From contig NZ_AP023441.1 of assembly GCF_019976755.1 (NCBI RefSeq), forward strand, positions 5,701,501-5,765,500: a DNA stretch of 64,000 nucleotides, read 5' to 3'. A program made the translations under genes and the position numbers. Position 1 is the first letter of the stretch, and each line of letters starts with the position of its first letter. This document shows, piece after piece, positions 54,170 to 63,214 of the stretch. Under the pieces are notes generated by a model. It made no database searches. It saw only the letters and a program-made list of their open reading frames with translations, and had not been told where the DNA came from. This DNA comes from Nostoc sp. MS1 (GTDB lineage Bacteria; Cyanobacteriota; Cyanobacteriia; Cyanobacteriales; Nostocaceae).

Positions 54170-54886
54170 GTGATTGACTTAAAGAAATATGAAGCTCTAA
54201 CGTTTGATTGCTACGGCACTTTAATTAATTGGGAAGAAGGCATATTAACATCAATTAAGCCAGTATTGCAAGGTCATAATATTAATTTGGCTGAAGAAAA
54301 AATTTTAGAAATTTTCGCTGAATTTGAATCGGAGTTAGAGCAAGGAGAATACATTACTTATCGAGAAGTGTTGAAGGGAGTTGTCAGTAAATTTGGCGAT
54401 CGCTTTAATTTTCAGCCAACAGATGATGAACTAAATTCCTTGGCTAATTCCCTCCAGTATTGGCAACCTTTCTCTGATACAGTAGCAGCCTTAAAATCTC
54501 TCAAACAAAAATTTAAACTAATAATCATCTCAAATGTAGATAATGACTTATTCGCCTTCTCTGCAAAACATCTACAAGTAGAATTTGATGAAGTAATCAC
54601 CGCAGAGCAAGTAAAAAGTTATAAACCCTCCCTCAACAACTTTAGACAGGCAATAGAGAGAATTGGTATCCCGCAGGAGAAAATATTACACGTTGCTGCT
54701 AGTATTTATCATGACGTTGTTCCTGCCAAATCTTTAGGCATATCAACAGTGTGGGTAAACCGCCGCACAGGTAAACAAGGCTCTGGTGCAAGTTTACCTG
54801 CAACCGCTCAACCCGATTTAGAAGTACCAGATTTGCAGACATTGGTAGCACGAAAGCTTGGCATAAATACAAAACTATCGGAATGA
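54170..54886 (+). CDS. Haloacid dehalogenase-like hydrolase (type II dehalogenase group)
   Basis: About 238 aa from a GTG at 54170-54172, preferred because GGAG lies eight bases upstream; an ATG at 54140 would add ten residues. HAD motif I is TFDCYGTLINWE (nucleophile Asp), motif II is IISNVDND, motif III Lys is in EQVKSYKPS, and motif IV is replaced by HVAASIYHDVVPAKSLGI. The cap region (about 25-95) fits L-2-haloacid dehalogenase-like proteins, but true dehalogenase activity is not implied. Its last 79 bp overlap the 3' end of the opposing receptor-kinase gene, which is unusual and likely means both C-termini tolerate it. Confidence 0.88.
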   Translation: MIDLKKYEALTFDCYGTLINWEEGILTSIKPVLQGHNINLAEEKILEIFAEFESELEQGEYITYREVLKGVVSKFGDRFNFQPTDDELNSLANSLQYWQPFSDTVAALKSLKQKFKLIIISNVDNDLFAFSAKHLQVEFDEVITAEQVKSYKPSLNNFRQAIERIGIPQEKILHVAASIYHDVVPAKSLGISTVWVNRRTGKQGSGASLPATAQPDLEVPDLQTLVARKLGINTKLSE

Positions 54887-57171
54887 CAATCACGCTGTAC
54901 TGTAACCATTGTAATTTGCCCACTGAGGCGATCGCTTCCTTGAAATCGAATTACTCCCGTTGCACCCGTAACTTGAATTTGGCTAAGTGCTTGCTGAATA
55001 CCCAGCCTTGTGGGTTTCAGACTTAAAGCTTGACTTAAAACTAGTGCTGCATCATAGCTGGTAGCAGTTCGCCAAGTAATTTCTAAGTTACTAGAGAATG
55101 TCTGTATATCGATTTTCCAAAGACTTTGAGCTTGCTTAACAAAGACTGAATTAGGATCATTTATTGAATGCCAAGGAATAGCCCATGCTGTATATTTAAT
55201 AACTTGTGGGGAAAGAACTTGTTCTGGCTGGAGTAAACTAGAACTGTAGAGACTATCACCTGCTACAATCCAACTTTGGTTGACATTTGATTGCATGACT
55301 TCCAAGGCATTAGGAATAGCATTATACAATCCCACTCCCGCATCAGGAATCAACACAATTGCCGTTGAGCCTTGAGTTTTGGCTTGATTAATTGCTGTCT
55401 CGGCATCAAAGCGATCGCTAGCCAGATTAAAGCTGCTTTGATGGTTAATTATCTTACCCTGAGATAATTTGGCTGCTTCTCGAAGCGCACTTGCTAAAGA
55501 TTCGGCATACTCACTGCTTTGACTGTAAAAAATAGCTGCTTGACGTTGGTTTAATTCAGAAAAAATGTAAGATACTATCTTTTGAGCAGTAATGCGATCG
55601 CTAGGAACAGTACGAAAAAACCAAGGATTTTGGAGATTATGAGAAGTGCTAGTAGCAGAAATTGCCACTATTTTTGCTTGACGATAAATTGGTAAGGCTT
55701 GTTTAGTTGCTTCGCTACTGTAGTGACCTAAAACAGCTAATAAATCACAATAATTGACTAAATGCTGGGCAATTTTGCGGGCATTATTGCCGCTTCTACT
55801 ATCTTCCCGATTACTATCATCAGCAATAATAATTCGTAAGGGCTGACCTTTTTGCAATGCCTGAGTTTGAGCTTGAGCGACACCCCTGAGTATTTCTATA
55901 CCTATAGCAGTACGGCGTTCTAAAGGAACTGCAACAGCAATTGTATAAATTTTATTTGCTGAGAATTGTTTGCCAATTTTGGCATTATTCAAATAAATTA
56001 AAGTTTCTACATCTGCTTCCCGACGAAAAGCTTCTTCAAATAAACGCACAGCCTCCGTAAAATTTTGCTGGCGATACTGTTCAATTCCTAATTCCTTCTT
56101 TTCTGGCGGCTTGCCATCTCCCCAATAATTGCTAGGAATTAAGCTTTCTTCTCCACAACTGAGATGATCGTTGAGTATTTGGTCACAAGTCCTAGCTGTA
56201 GAGATTTCTTGGTATATCTGTTGTCCAGCCCAAAGGAGGAATACAATAGAAGTTATTGTTAGGAATAATTTTTGCCATTTAACATAGATAGGCTCCTCAA
56301 TCTGAGCGATTTGATTGAGAATGGCTTGAGCAGTTTGTGGACGGTGCTGTGGGCGAAAAGCAGTCATCGCCTGAATTAGCAAAATTAGTCTTTTGGGTGT
56401 TGTTTTATCTTGGATATATCTAGGCCAATTGCGTAAATTTTCTTGGTGAGCCTGTGCTGGGTTAATCCCTGTTAACAAATAAATCAAAGTCCGACCCAAC
56501 GCATAAAAATCTGATTGGACAACAGCGTGACCATTAAGTTGTTCAGTAGCAGTATAACCAATTGATTGAATAACTGTAACTGGATTGCCGTTAACAATAG
56601 TTTGGGTCAACTGCCTAGCAGTACCAAAATCAATTAACACTAGTCTGCCATCAGGACGCAGCATAATATTTCCTGGCTTAATATCCCGGTGGAAAAACTT
56701 CTGCTTATGGACAAATTGCAGAATATTAGTTATCTGCTTGAGCCAATCTAATGCTGTTTTATAAGATGTTACATATTGATTTTCATCTAACCAATTCTGT
56801 AAATTTTCTCCTGGTATTTTCTCCATGACAAAACAGCGTAATTGACAACCTGTATTTAAAACTAGCGGAAATATGACTTCCCCCACAGGTAAACCAGGGT
56901 GTCGTAAAGTTGTCAAGATTGATGCTTCTTGCTCAAATAGTCGCTCTAGCTCCGGCGAAACTTGTATGAGAGACTTGAGAACTTTAGGCTGGTTTTGGTT
57001 AACTAAATCTTCAACTTCAAATACTTCTGTATAAATACCTGGATCAGCTTGTAAAGGACATCTAATTCTGTAGCGATTCTGTAATATAAGCGGTGTTTGA
57101 CATTGTTGACATACCGCACAATTATCAGGATTTCTTCGTTGTGAACAATCAGGATTTATGCAGTACGACAT
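54808..57171 (-). CDS. Receptor Ser/Thr protein kinase fused to a periplasmic-binding domain
   Basis: A 787-aa protein. An N-terminal zinc ribbon (CINPDCSQRRNPDNCAVCQQC) is followed by a Hanks-type kinase domain (about 33-290): Lys66, HRDIKPGN with Asp163, and DFG Asp181. One transmembrane helix (about 300-318) leads to an outside region with a TPR-like piece (about 360-390). A class-I ABC substrate-binding-type domain then follows (about 410-775; IAVAVPLERRTAIGIEILRGVAQAQ, and VLGHYSSEATKQALPIYRQAKIVAIS), like leucine/amide-binding proteins. The layout suggests a one-protein sensor in which ligand binding outside controls a cytoplasmic kinase. The 3' end overlaps the HAD gene. Confidence 0.9.
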   Translation of the reverse strand: MSYCINPDCSQRRNPDNCAVCQQCQTPLILQNRYRIRCPLQADPGIYTEVFEVEDLVNQNQPKVLKSLIQVSPELERLFEQEASILTTLRHPGLPVGEVIFPLVLNTGCQLRCFVMEKIPGENLQNWLDENQYVTSYKTALDWLKQITNILQFVHKQKFFHRDIKPGNIMLRPDGRLVLIDFGTARQLTQTIVNGNPVTVIQSIGYTATEQLNGHAVVQSDFYALGRTLIYLLTGINPAQAHQENLRNWPRYIQDKTTPKRLILLIQAMTAFRPQHRPQTAQAILNQIAQIEEPIYVKWQKLFLTITSIVFLLWAGQQIYQEISTARTCDQILNDHLSCGEESLIPSNYWGDGKPPEKKELGIEQYRQQNFTEAVRLFEEAFRREADVETLIYLNNAKIGKQFSANKIYTIAVAVPLERRTAIGIEILRGVAQAQTQALQKGQPLRIIIADDSNREDSRSGNNARKIAQHLVNYCDLLAVLGHYSSEATKQALPIYRQAKIVAISATSTSHNLQNPWFFRTVPSDRITAQKIVSYIFSELNQRQAAIFYSQSSEYAESLASALREAAKLSQGKIINHQSSFNLASDRFDAETAINQAKTQGSTAIVLIPDAGVGLYNAIPNALEVMQSNVNQSWIVAGDSLYSSSLLQPEQVLSPQVIKYTAWAIPWHSINDPNSVFVKQAQSLWKIDIQTFSSNLEITWRTATSYDAALVLSQALSLKPTRLGIQQALSQIQVTGATGVIRFQGSDRLSGQITMVTVQRDCHSDSFVFMPSFRATNVCKSGTSKSG

Positions 57172-57603
57172 AAACTAAAAATGATAAGCAAATAATTATA
57201 TTTTAAAAACGAAAGTTGTTAATAATAACATTATAAATCATTTCAATTCCGAATTTTGACTAATACTTTGATTTAGAGATAGAGGCTAGAGGTTAGAGAG
57301 TAATTAGCGGAAAAAGCCGATGGCAGCAGATAAACCAATCCTTATTGATGATTAGTTAATTTGTCAAGCTCAGTTTTAGATCAGTTCCCTGGTAAGCCAA
57401 AACTTGACTAGCATATGCTTACTAATTAAGCGAAATTATTAACATATCTCACTATTAAAGAGAAATCAATGAAGCGTTTTATCTCAACTGCTATGGCTAA
57501 GGTTGTGATTGCTTTTGTTGCCTATACAAAAACGCTGTAAGTACAAACTAATACTTACAAAATGCCCAAGCCTTTTGTGAATAACTATATAAAGGTAAAA
57601 ATT
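57172..57603. other. Intergenic region with a possible leader peptide
   Basis: About 430 bp, AT-rich. A 23-codon ORF (57469-57540, MKRFISTAMAKVVIAFVAYTKTL) has AAAGAG upstream and the look of a truncated signal peptide. It ends 64 bp before the symporter ATG in the same frame. It might be a leader or a relic; I do not annotate it as a gene. Confidence 0.4.
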
Positions 57604-58917
57604 ATGAGTCAATCCCAAGGCTTTGTTTTTTCAAAGACCTTTCCATTGTCATTGCAAATTGCGATCGCGCTAATTTTAGCAGTGATTGTAGGCATTTTAC
57701 TCGGTGGAGGCAACCCCAATGCCAACTTAAGCGAGTTAATTAATCATTTGATAATTCCCTGTAATTTAGTCCTGAAAGCATTGCGTGCTTTAGCCACACC
57801 ATTGATTGTACTTGCTATTCTCCACGGATTTCTCACAGTCAATATTCCAGGGCGTTCGGGAAGAAAACTCACAGTTTTGCTGTTAACGAATACTCTGATG
57901 GCTATTGCTATCGGGCTATTGGTGGCTAATGTATTACAGCCTGGGCGTTGGTGGTCAATCACAGCCCAAGGTGCAGCAGTTACTCATAAAACTCTTGATC
58001 CTTGGGGGTTGCTGCAAGATATTGTGCCAAATTCAATATTACAGCCCTTAGTTGATAATAATGTAATTCAGCTAGTGTTTATTGCCTTGGCTTTTGGGGT
58101 GGTACTAAGGGCAATCAAAACTGAGCAAATTGGACAACAGAAGGAAGATTATCGTCCGATTGAGCAACTGATTACACTATTGTTTGAGACTGTGATGACG
58201 ATATTGAAATGGGTAATTGCCCTAGTACCAATCGCCGTATTTGGTATCGTCGCCAAAACGATCGCTTTACAAGGCTTGAAACCATTTATATCATTAGCTG
58301 CCTTTGTGATGGCGGTATTAGTTGGGCTATTGCTGCAAGCGATTTACTATACAGCCAGGGTGAAATTTAGTTCTTGGGTAAGTCCACAAAGATTTCTGCT
58401 TGGTAGTAGCGATGCACTTTTAACAGCTTTCTCTACCGCATCATCTACAGCAGCTATGCCTGTTACCTTCCAAGTTTTGATGCAGAAAATCGGTGTGCGG
58501 GAATCTTCTGCATCGTTGGGTGCTTTGGTGGGTAGCAATTTTAACAATGATGGAACTGCATTGTATGAAGCTATGTCTGCATTATTTGTTGGGCAGTTGT
58601 TAGGACTGCATTTGAGTCTACCCCAACAATTGATGGTGGTGTTAACATCTATTTTCGCTTCTGTAGGGGCTGCGGGTATTCCCGAAGCTGGGCTTGTGAC
58701 AATGACTTTGGTGTTTACTTCTGTAGGATTGCCAACTCAATATATTGCCCTACTAATTACGGTGGATTGGTTTCTTGATCGCTGTCGGACTGCAATCAAT
58801 GTGATGGGAGATATAACTATTAGTTGCTTACTAGATGGTCATAAACAGCACATTGAAATGCCGAATATTTCTCAAGAGACTGCATATTTGCCAGAAGATT
58901 TATCAATTGATAATTGA
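57604..58917 (+). CDS. Dicarboxylate/amino acid:cation symporter (DAACS family)
   Basis: 437 aa from the ATG at 57604 (MSQSQGFVFSK), with AAAGGTAAAAATT upstream; a start at 57562 would add 14 polar residues. About eight to ten hydrophobic helices are visible. Family marks are the LKALRALATPLIVLAILHGF helix and the serine-rich re-entrant loop TAFSTASSTAAMPVT. VGSNFNNDGTALYEA, GAAGIPEAGLVTM and the ligand-site helix VDWFLDRCRTAINVMGD complete the pattern. It would carry glutamate/aspartate or C4-dicarboxylates inward with Na+ or H+. Single gene in a repeat-rich setting. Confidence 0.92.
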   Translation: MSQSQGFVFSKTFPLSLQIAIALILAVIVGILLGGGNPNANLSELINHLIIPCNLVLKALRALATPLIVLAILHGFLTVNIPGRSGRKLTVLLLTNTLMAIAIGLLVANVLQPGRWWSITAQGAAVTHKTLDPWGLLQDIVPNSILQPLVDNNVIQLVFIALAFGVVLRAIKTEQIGQQKEDYRPIEQLITLLFETVMTILKWVIALVPIAVFGIVAKTIALQGLKPFISLAAFVMAVLVGLLLQAIYYTARVKFSSWVSPQRFLLGSSDALLTAFSTASSTAAMPVTFQVLMQKIGVRESSASLGALVGSNFNNDGTALYEAMSALFVGQLLGLHLSLPQQLMVVLTSIFASVGAAGIPEAGLVTMTLVFTSVGLPTQYIALLITVDWFLDRCRTAINVMGDITISCLLDGHKQHIEMPNISQETAYLPEDLSIDN

Positions 58918-59095
58918 TAATTGACAATTGTTTTATTCAAGGTTGAAAACCTCTCATTTCAAGAAAAAAATTGACCCTGAGCGTTCGCGCAGCGTCTCGT
59001 AGAGAAGGGTCAAAAAATAAATCATACTCTCTAATCCTATCTCACTTCTAAGGAGAGGTAATCGACAACTTTCAATTGACAATTGTCAATTGTTG
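58905..59095. repeat. Dispersed repeats and palindromes
   Basis: TTGATAATTGATAATTGACAATTG (58907-58930) is an STRR. TGACCC...GGGTCA (58972-59012), enclosing GAGCGTTCGCGCAGCGTCTC, is a hairpin-forming dispersed element. TTGACAATTGTCAA (59077-59090) is a palindrome. No gene between the symporter and the next ORF. Confidence 0.65.
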
Positions 59096-59130
59096 AACGC
59101 AGAAACCCAAAAAGAATGAGAGTTTAAAGC

Positions 59131-59772
59131 ATGAATCGCATTATTCCTCGAAATTTAAGGAATTTGGCACAATACCAACAAACTTACTGGCTCATAGCTG
59201 GGGCAATTAGTGGATATATTGGCTTTGTGCTGATATTAGGAACGACTCCTTTAGTTATTGGTATTGGTGGTGCGATCGCTTTGGCGATGATCGCTGTTTG
59301 GTTTCGGACTGTGAACCAAGCCTTGGCTAAATCAACACACAACCTATTAGAGAGAGAAATTTTTCTAGCACATTTAAACAAGTGTCAACGCCAAATAGAT
59401 AAAAGTTCTCAAACAACTTGGCAACAGTCATATCAATGGGCAAAAGCAACGCAACAATTTGCCCAGCAAATTGCACAGTTAGAGCCTACCTTAATTCCCG
59501 AATTAATCGAGGCGCTGCATACTGTACTGGATTTAACACAGCAGGTAGTTTCCGCCTTAGCCACAACTCATCAAGTTCAATCTTCTAAGTATCATTTCTT
59601 AGCCAAGCAACAGTTACAAATTAGTTGCGATCGCCTCGAAAATACACACAATCAATTGCAACATTTGCACGATCAATTCTTACTCTCCAGGGTTAACCAA
59701 AATCATAATGAACTCAATCTTCCCAAAACTTTGCAAGTGATAATTACAGAAAATAAAACAGCCATCAATTAA
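59131..59772 (+). CDS. Membrane protein with helical cytoplasmic tail (hypothetical)
   Basis: 213 aa, no recognised family. Two hydrophobic helices (about 20-38 and 41-60) are followed by an all-helical, Gln-rich tail (about 70-190; TWQQSYQWAKATQQFAQQIAQLEP and VQSSKYHFLAKQQLQISCDRLENTHNQLQHLHDQF) that looks like a coiled coil. It is the first of three rightward genes (20 bp, then 4 bp spacers) together with the VWA/solute-binding lipoprotein, so it may be the membrane partner of that protein. Confidence 0.75.
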   Translation: MNRIIPRNLRNLAQYQQTYWLIAGAISGYIGFVLILGTTPLVIGIGGAIALAMIAVWFRTVNQALAKSTHNLLEREIFLAHLNKCQRQIDKSSQTTWQQSYQWAKATQQFAQQIAQLEPTLIPELIEALHTVLDLTQQVVSALATTHQVQSSKYHFLAKQQLQISCDRLENTHNQLQHLHDQFLLSRVNQNHNELNLPKTLQVIITENKTAIN

Positions 59773-59792
59773 CAATTCAAATACTGCCATTA

Positions 59793-61541
59793 TTGACAAC
59801 CATAAAACTTTTCAAAAAACTGCCAACACAATTTATTGTCTGTTTTTTGTGCGGGTTAATTAGCGTATCACTATTAACTTGTAATACCCCGACAGTAGAT
59901 TCTTTTGAAAGTGCCTACCGCGTCTTACAAGAATCTTTGTTACCTCAAATATCCGTTGAACAAGCCCCGATTTTTGATGCAGTCGCTCAAAGTTACAGCA
60001 TTCAAAAATTAGCAGAACCTTTACCAAATCTGGACGATTTTCCCCTCTATGCTGCCAAACCATCAACTGATAGTAATATTGCTTATATTGAAATTTTTGG
60101 TTCTGCGGAAAAATCTAATGGCGAAAAGCAAGATGAGCGTTGGTTGGTAGATGTTGCAGAAGCCTTTAACGCTAAAAAAATCACCACAACTTCGGGAAAA
60201 GTGATTCAGGTAGGAATCCGCAATATTCCCTCTGGTACTGCAACAAGGCTTTTGGCTGCTAAAAATGTACAGCCGGCTGGGTTTACACCTTCCCATCAGC
60301 TATCATTAAAACTTTTAACACAGCAAGGAATCACAACTTCCACTATTACCCCAAGATTAGTATCTGATTTTGCTGGTTTTGTTGTGGATGGAAAAGCTGA
60401 TCAAGAACTAGCAAAAAACGGTGATGTCAGCTTTGAGAAACTACTGAAGGCGATTTTATCTGGCAAACTCACAGTGGGCTATCCTAATCCGTACAGTAGT
60501 GGTACATCTTTGAATTTGTTATACACGTTATTTTGGCGTAGTGCCGGACATCATCAAGACGGTAAACCTCTCATTGCCTCAGAATTACAATCACCACAGG
60601 TAAATTCAGTTTTTGATACCTTTCAGAAACAGGTGTTAATTACAACATTAACAACCCTTGACTTGAAAGAAATTTTTATTCGCGATCGCCAAAAATTGCA
60701 AGCCTTTCCCCTAGAGTATCAAAGTTTTCAAAACCTGAAGAAACTCCCTGGATTTGAAGATGTGGTATTTGTCCCCTTTGGTGTACCACATGATAGTCCT
60801 TTGGTAGGGTTTAGTTGGAATAATAGCGTGCAAAATGAAGGTTTACGGCGATTTAGTGAGTTTGCGCTTTCTTCCCCAATGCAGCAGCTAGCCAAAGAAA
60901 AAGGCTTTAACCCAGGTATTAACTTTAAAAGTAATATTCCCATTCCCGATGGTGAAGTTCTGCAAGCGGCCCAGTCTTATTGGAAACAGCGTAAAGATGG
61001 GGGACGTACAGTTAATTTAATGATGGTAATTGATACGAGTGGTTCAATGGAAGGCGATCGCCTCAAAGCCGTCAAAAACAGTCTGAAAATTGCCGCGCAG
61101 TCAATTAATTCTGGTAACTATGTCGGATTAGTTACATTTAGCGATCGCCCCAGACAAATCCTACCCCTTGCACCTTTTGATGTGCAACAACATCAACGTT
61201 TGTTAGCGGCGGCTGATTCCTTAAGCGCTGATGGGGAAACAGCGATGTACGACGGAATGATAGTCGGTTTATCACAACTAATGCAACGTCAAAAAGCCGA
61301 TCCTAATGGACGATTTTATTTGTTACTGCTAACTGATGGTGAAGTAAATACAGGATTGCGCTTTATACAAGTCAGGGATGTTCTTAAATATAGTGGCGTG
61401 CGCTTCTATCCCATTGCTTACGGCGAAGTCAACAGAGGCGAATTGCAGGAAATAGCCAATTTGCGAGAAACAACAGTCAAATCCAGCGATTCGCAAAAGC
61501 TACAAACATTATTCACTGAACTATTTCAAACCAACTTGTAA
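59793..61541 (+). CDS. Lipoprotein with solute-binding-like and VWA domains
   Basis: 582 aa from a TTG at 59793; no ATG precedes the signal peptide. The signal ends in a lipobox (SVSLLTC, Cys about residue 30), so it is anchored to the periplasmic face. Residues about 90-390 form an extracellular-solute-binding-like domain (YIEIFGSAEKSNGEKQDERWLVDVAEAFNAKKI...; GLRRFSEFALSSPMQQLAKEKGFNPG). A VWA domain (about 402-580) has a full MIDAS: DTSGSMEGD, GETAMYD and LLLTDGE. Such proteins resemble YfbK/Ca-activated-channel-like VWA lipoproteins fused to a binding domain. Function unknown. Confidence 0.87.
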   Translation: MTTIKLFKKLPTQFIVCFLCGLISVSLLTCNTPTVDSFESAYRVLQESLLPQISVEQAPIFDAVAQSYSIQKLAEPLPNLDDFPLYAAKPSTDSNIAYIEIFGSAEKSNGEKQDERWLVDVAEAFNAKKITTTSGKVIQVGIRNIPSGTATRLLAAKNVQPAGFTPSHQLSLKLLTQQGITTSTITPRLVSDFAGFVVDGKADQELAKNGDVSFEKLLKAILSGKLTVGYPNPYSSGTSLNLLYTLFWRSAGHHQDGKPLIASELQSPQVNSVFDTFQKQVLITTLTTLDLKEIFIRDRQKLQAFPLEYQSFQNLKKLPGFEDVVFVPFGVPHDSPLVGFSWNNSVQNEGLRRFSEFALSSPMQQLAKEKGFNPGINFKSNIPIPDGEVLQAAQSYWKQRKDGGRTVNLMMVIDTSGSMEGDRLKAVKNSLKIAAQSINSGNYVGLVTFSDRPRQILPLAPFDVQQHQRLLAAADSLSADGETAMYDGMIVGLSQLMQRQKADPNGRFYLLLLTDGEVNTGLRFIQVRDVLKYSGVRFYPIAYGEVNRGELQEIANLRETTVKSSDSQKLQTLFTELFQTNL

Positions 61542-61545
61542 ACTT

Positions 61546-61887
61546 ATGAACCGTTCTTTGTTGACAATTTTGGGCTGTGGTTGGGGATTATTTCTGGTTA
61601 CGGGAGTGGCGATCGCACAAATTTACCCAAGTGCAATTTTACTAATTGATAAAAGTTATTGTCCTCCCGCACAATGGCAGAAAATAGCTCAAATCTATAC
61701 ACAAAAGTATGAAAATCATCAGTTGCACACAGTCATTTTATTTGATGATTTGAGCCAAGAAAAATTCTCACCCCCGCCAGACCCATCTATAATTAGCCAG
61801 TTATCCACCTACGGCCGTCCAAATTTAAAACGACAATCACAGCTACAAAAAACTTACCCAAAAGCTCAATTGTTGAGTTGTCATTAA
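61546..61887 (+). CDS. Small exported protein of the VWA-lipoprotein operon
   Basis: 113 aa with a signal peptide (LLTILGCGWGLFLVTGVAIAQ), then a short alpha/beta part (YPSAILLIDKSYCPPAQWQKIAQIYTQKYENHQLHTVILFDD). It starts 4 bp after the stop of the VWA lipoprotein gene. I do not recognise the family. Its end overlaps the convergent STAND gene by 4 bp. Confidence 0.75.
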   Translation: MNRSLLTILGCGWGLFLVTGVAIAQIYPSAILLIDKSYCPPAQWQKIAQIYTQKYENHQLHTVILFDDLSQEKFSPPPDPSIISQLSTYGRPNLKRQSQLQKTYPKAQLLSCH

Positions 61888-63062
61888 CTCAACAAAGTCT
61901 TTACAGATTTGAGAATGACTGGTTGTAAATAAAAGCGTTCTATCTCACCATCTTTCATCGTTTCTATCAATGCCCTCCGCTTTAAAGATAATAGTGCTGC
62001 TAAAATTTCCCCATTGGAAGCATGATTCGTTAGATGTAATAGTATCTCATTGCAAGTGAATCCTTGCACTTCGGTAGCTAAATCCTTCATTAACATTTGT
62101 TCCAAAGTGGAAATATGCTTTAGCCATTGCGTCACTAGGGGGATAAATTCACCAGAAACTAAAGTTCCAGAAGCTAAAAACTCTCCCACATCCCCAGCAA
62201 ATAATTCATGAATAAAATTAGCGGCAATATTGAGAAACAAGGGATTACCACCATATTGATTCACCAAAGCTATCCACTGTTGAGCATCAAAGGTAAGTTG
62301 ATGATGTTGCAAAAGCTCAATTGCACCTTCCATGAGTCCACCCAGAGGGAAAATCACCGCATCACTCAACAGATTTAATCGTTCTGGTTGTTCTCGGCTA
62401 GTGAGAATTACACAACTATCGTGAGACGTTTGTAAAAACTTATAGAGAAAATCTGCGTATGGTTCATATTCTGCAAGATATTGTCCTCCACGGTTGCCCC
62501 CTAAAATGACATCCCAACCATCAAAAACTATCAGCGTCTGGGGCGGTAAAATCGGTAGAGCATCTGTTGTAGGGACGTTAAGGTGAAACGAAAACCACAG
62601 AGTTTTTTGAAACCTTGCGCCTACCCACTCTGCTAGTTTTACTGCTAAAGTCGTTTTTCCTATACCCCCCATCCCTGTAATTGCAATCAGGCGTTTTCCC
62701 TTCTCAATTGCCTGGGCGAGCGTTGCTAGTTCATAACCTCGTCCAAAAAATAAAGAAATATGCGGAATCTGAGGTAAAGGTAATGGAGAAGGACGTTCAA
62801 TCAAGTCTTGCCAATTACAACCCAAAACCTGACAAAACGCTTTCAATACTGTAGCGTTAATCGCATCACCGTTTAAAAAGCGTCTCCATGTCCCTAAAGA
62901 TACCCCTGTGGCAAAAAATTCGGCATTTTCCCAGTTTTGCCCAGGTGCAAGAATTTGACTTGCTACCTCTAACCAACGGGGATCATCTATTGTCCAACCT
63001 TTTTCCTTACGAGCTTGTTTGATAATTTGCAACCCTGTTTGAGAAAGTTTCAGGCTAGGCAT
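61884..63062 (-). CDS. STAND/NB-ARC NTPase with N-terminal vMAP-like HTH domain
   Basis: A 392-aa protein. The N-terminal ~90 residues (KLSQTGLQIIKQARKEKGW, then WENAEFFATGVSLGTWRRFLNGDAI and FCQVLGCNWQDLIE) form a helical DNA-binding-like domain seen at the start of many Nostoc NB-ARC proteins. The NTPase has Walker A GMGGIGKT (about 130-137), Walker B TLIVFDGWD, a sensor LTSREQPERL and GGNPLFLNIAA. It stops after the winged-helix-like region, so it lacks the WD40/TPR sensor usual for STAND proteins and may be truncated or need a partner. It faces the VWA-lipoprotein operon. Confidence 0.87.
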   Translation of the reverse strand: MPSLKLSQTGLQIIKQARKEKGWTIDDPRWLEVASQILAPGQNWENAEFFATGVSLGTWRRFLNGDAINATVLKAFCQVLGCNWQDLIERPSPLPLPQIPHISLFFGRGYELATLAQAIEKGKRLIAITGMGGIGKTTLAVKLAEWVGARFQKTLWFSFHLNVPTTDALPILPPQTLIVFDGWDVILGGNRGGQYLAEYEPYADFLYKFLQTSHDSCVILTSREQPERLNLLSDAVIFPLGGLMEGAIELLQHHQLTFDAQQWIALVNQYGGNPLFLNIAANFIHELFAGDVGEFLASGTLVSGEFIPLVTQWLKHISTLEQMLMKDLATEVQGFTCNEILLHLTNHASNGEILAALLSLKRRALIETMKDGEIERFYLQPVILKSVKTLLS

Positions 63063-63214
63063 TACAGGTCAGTGGGAGAATGGATCAAATTCTTTAAGCT
63101 CAATTCTAAATCACCACGATGGGAATTGACCTTTAGCCTCCCCGATCCCCTTGAGAAAATTGACACATCGCGTTAAGCTTCCTTAGCGTAACTGCACAAT
63201 TGTGACATTAGGTA

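Noticed and set aside
57469..57540. 23-codon ORF before the symporter
   Set aside because: It has signal-peptide-like hydrophobicity and a weak ribosome site, but no conservation evidence; it may be a relic or leader, so it is left unannotated.
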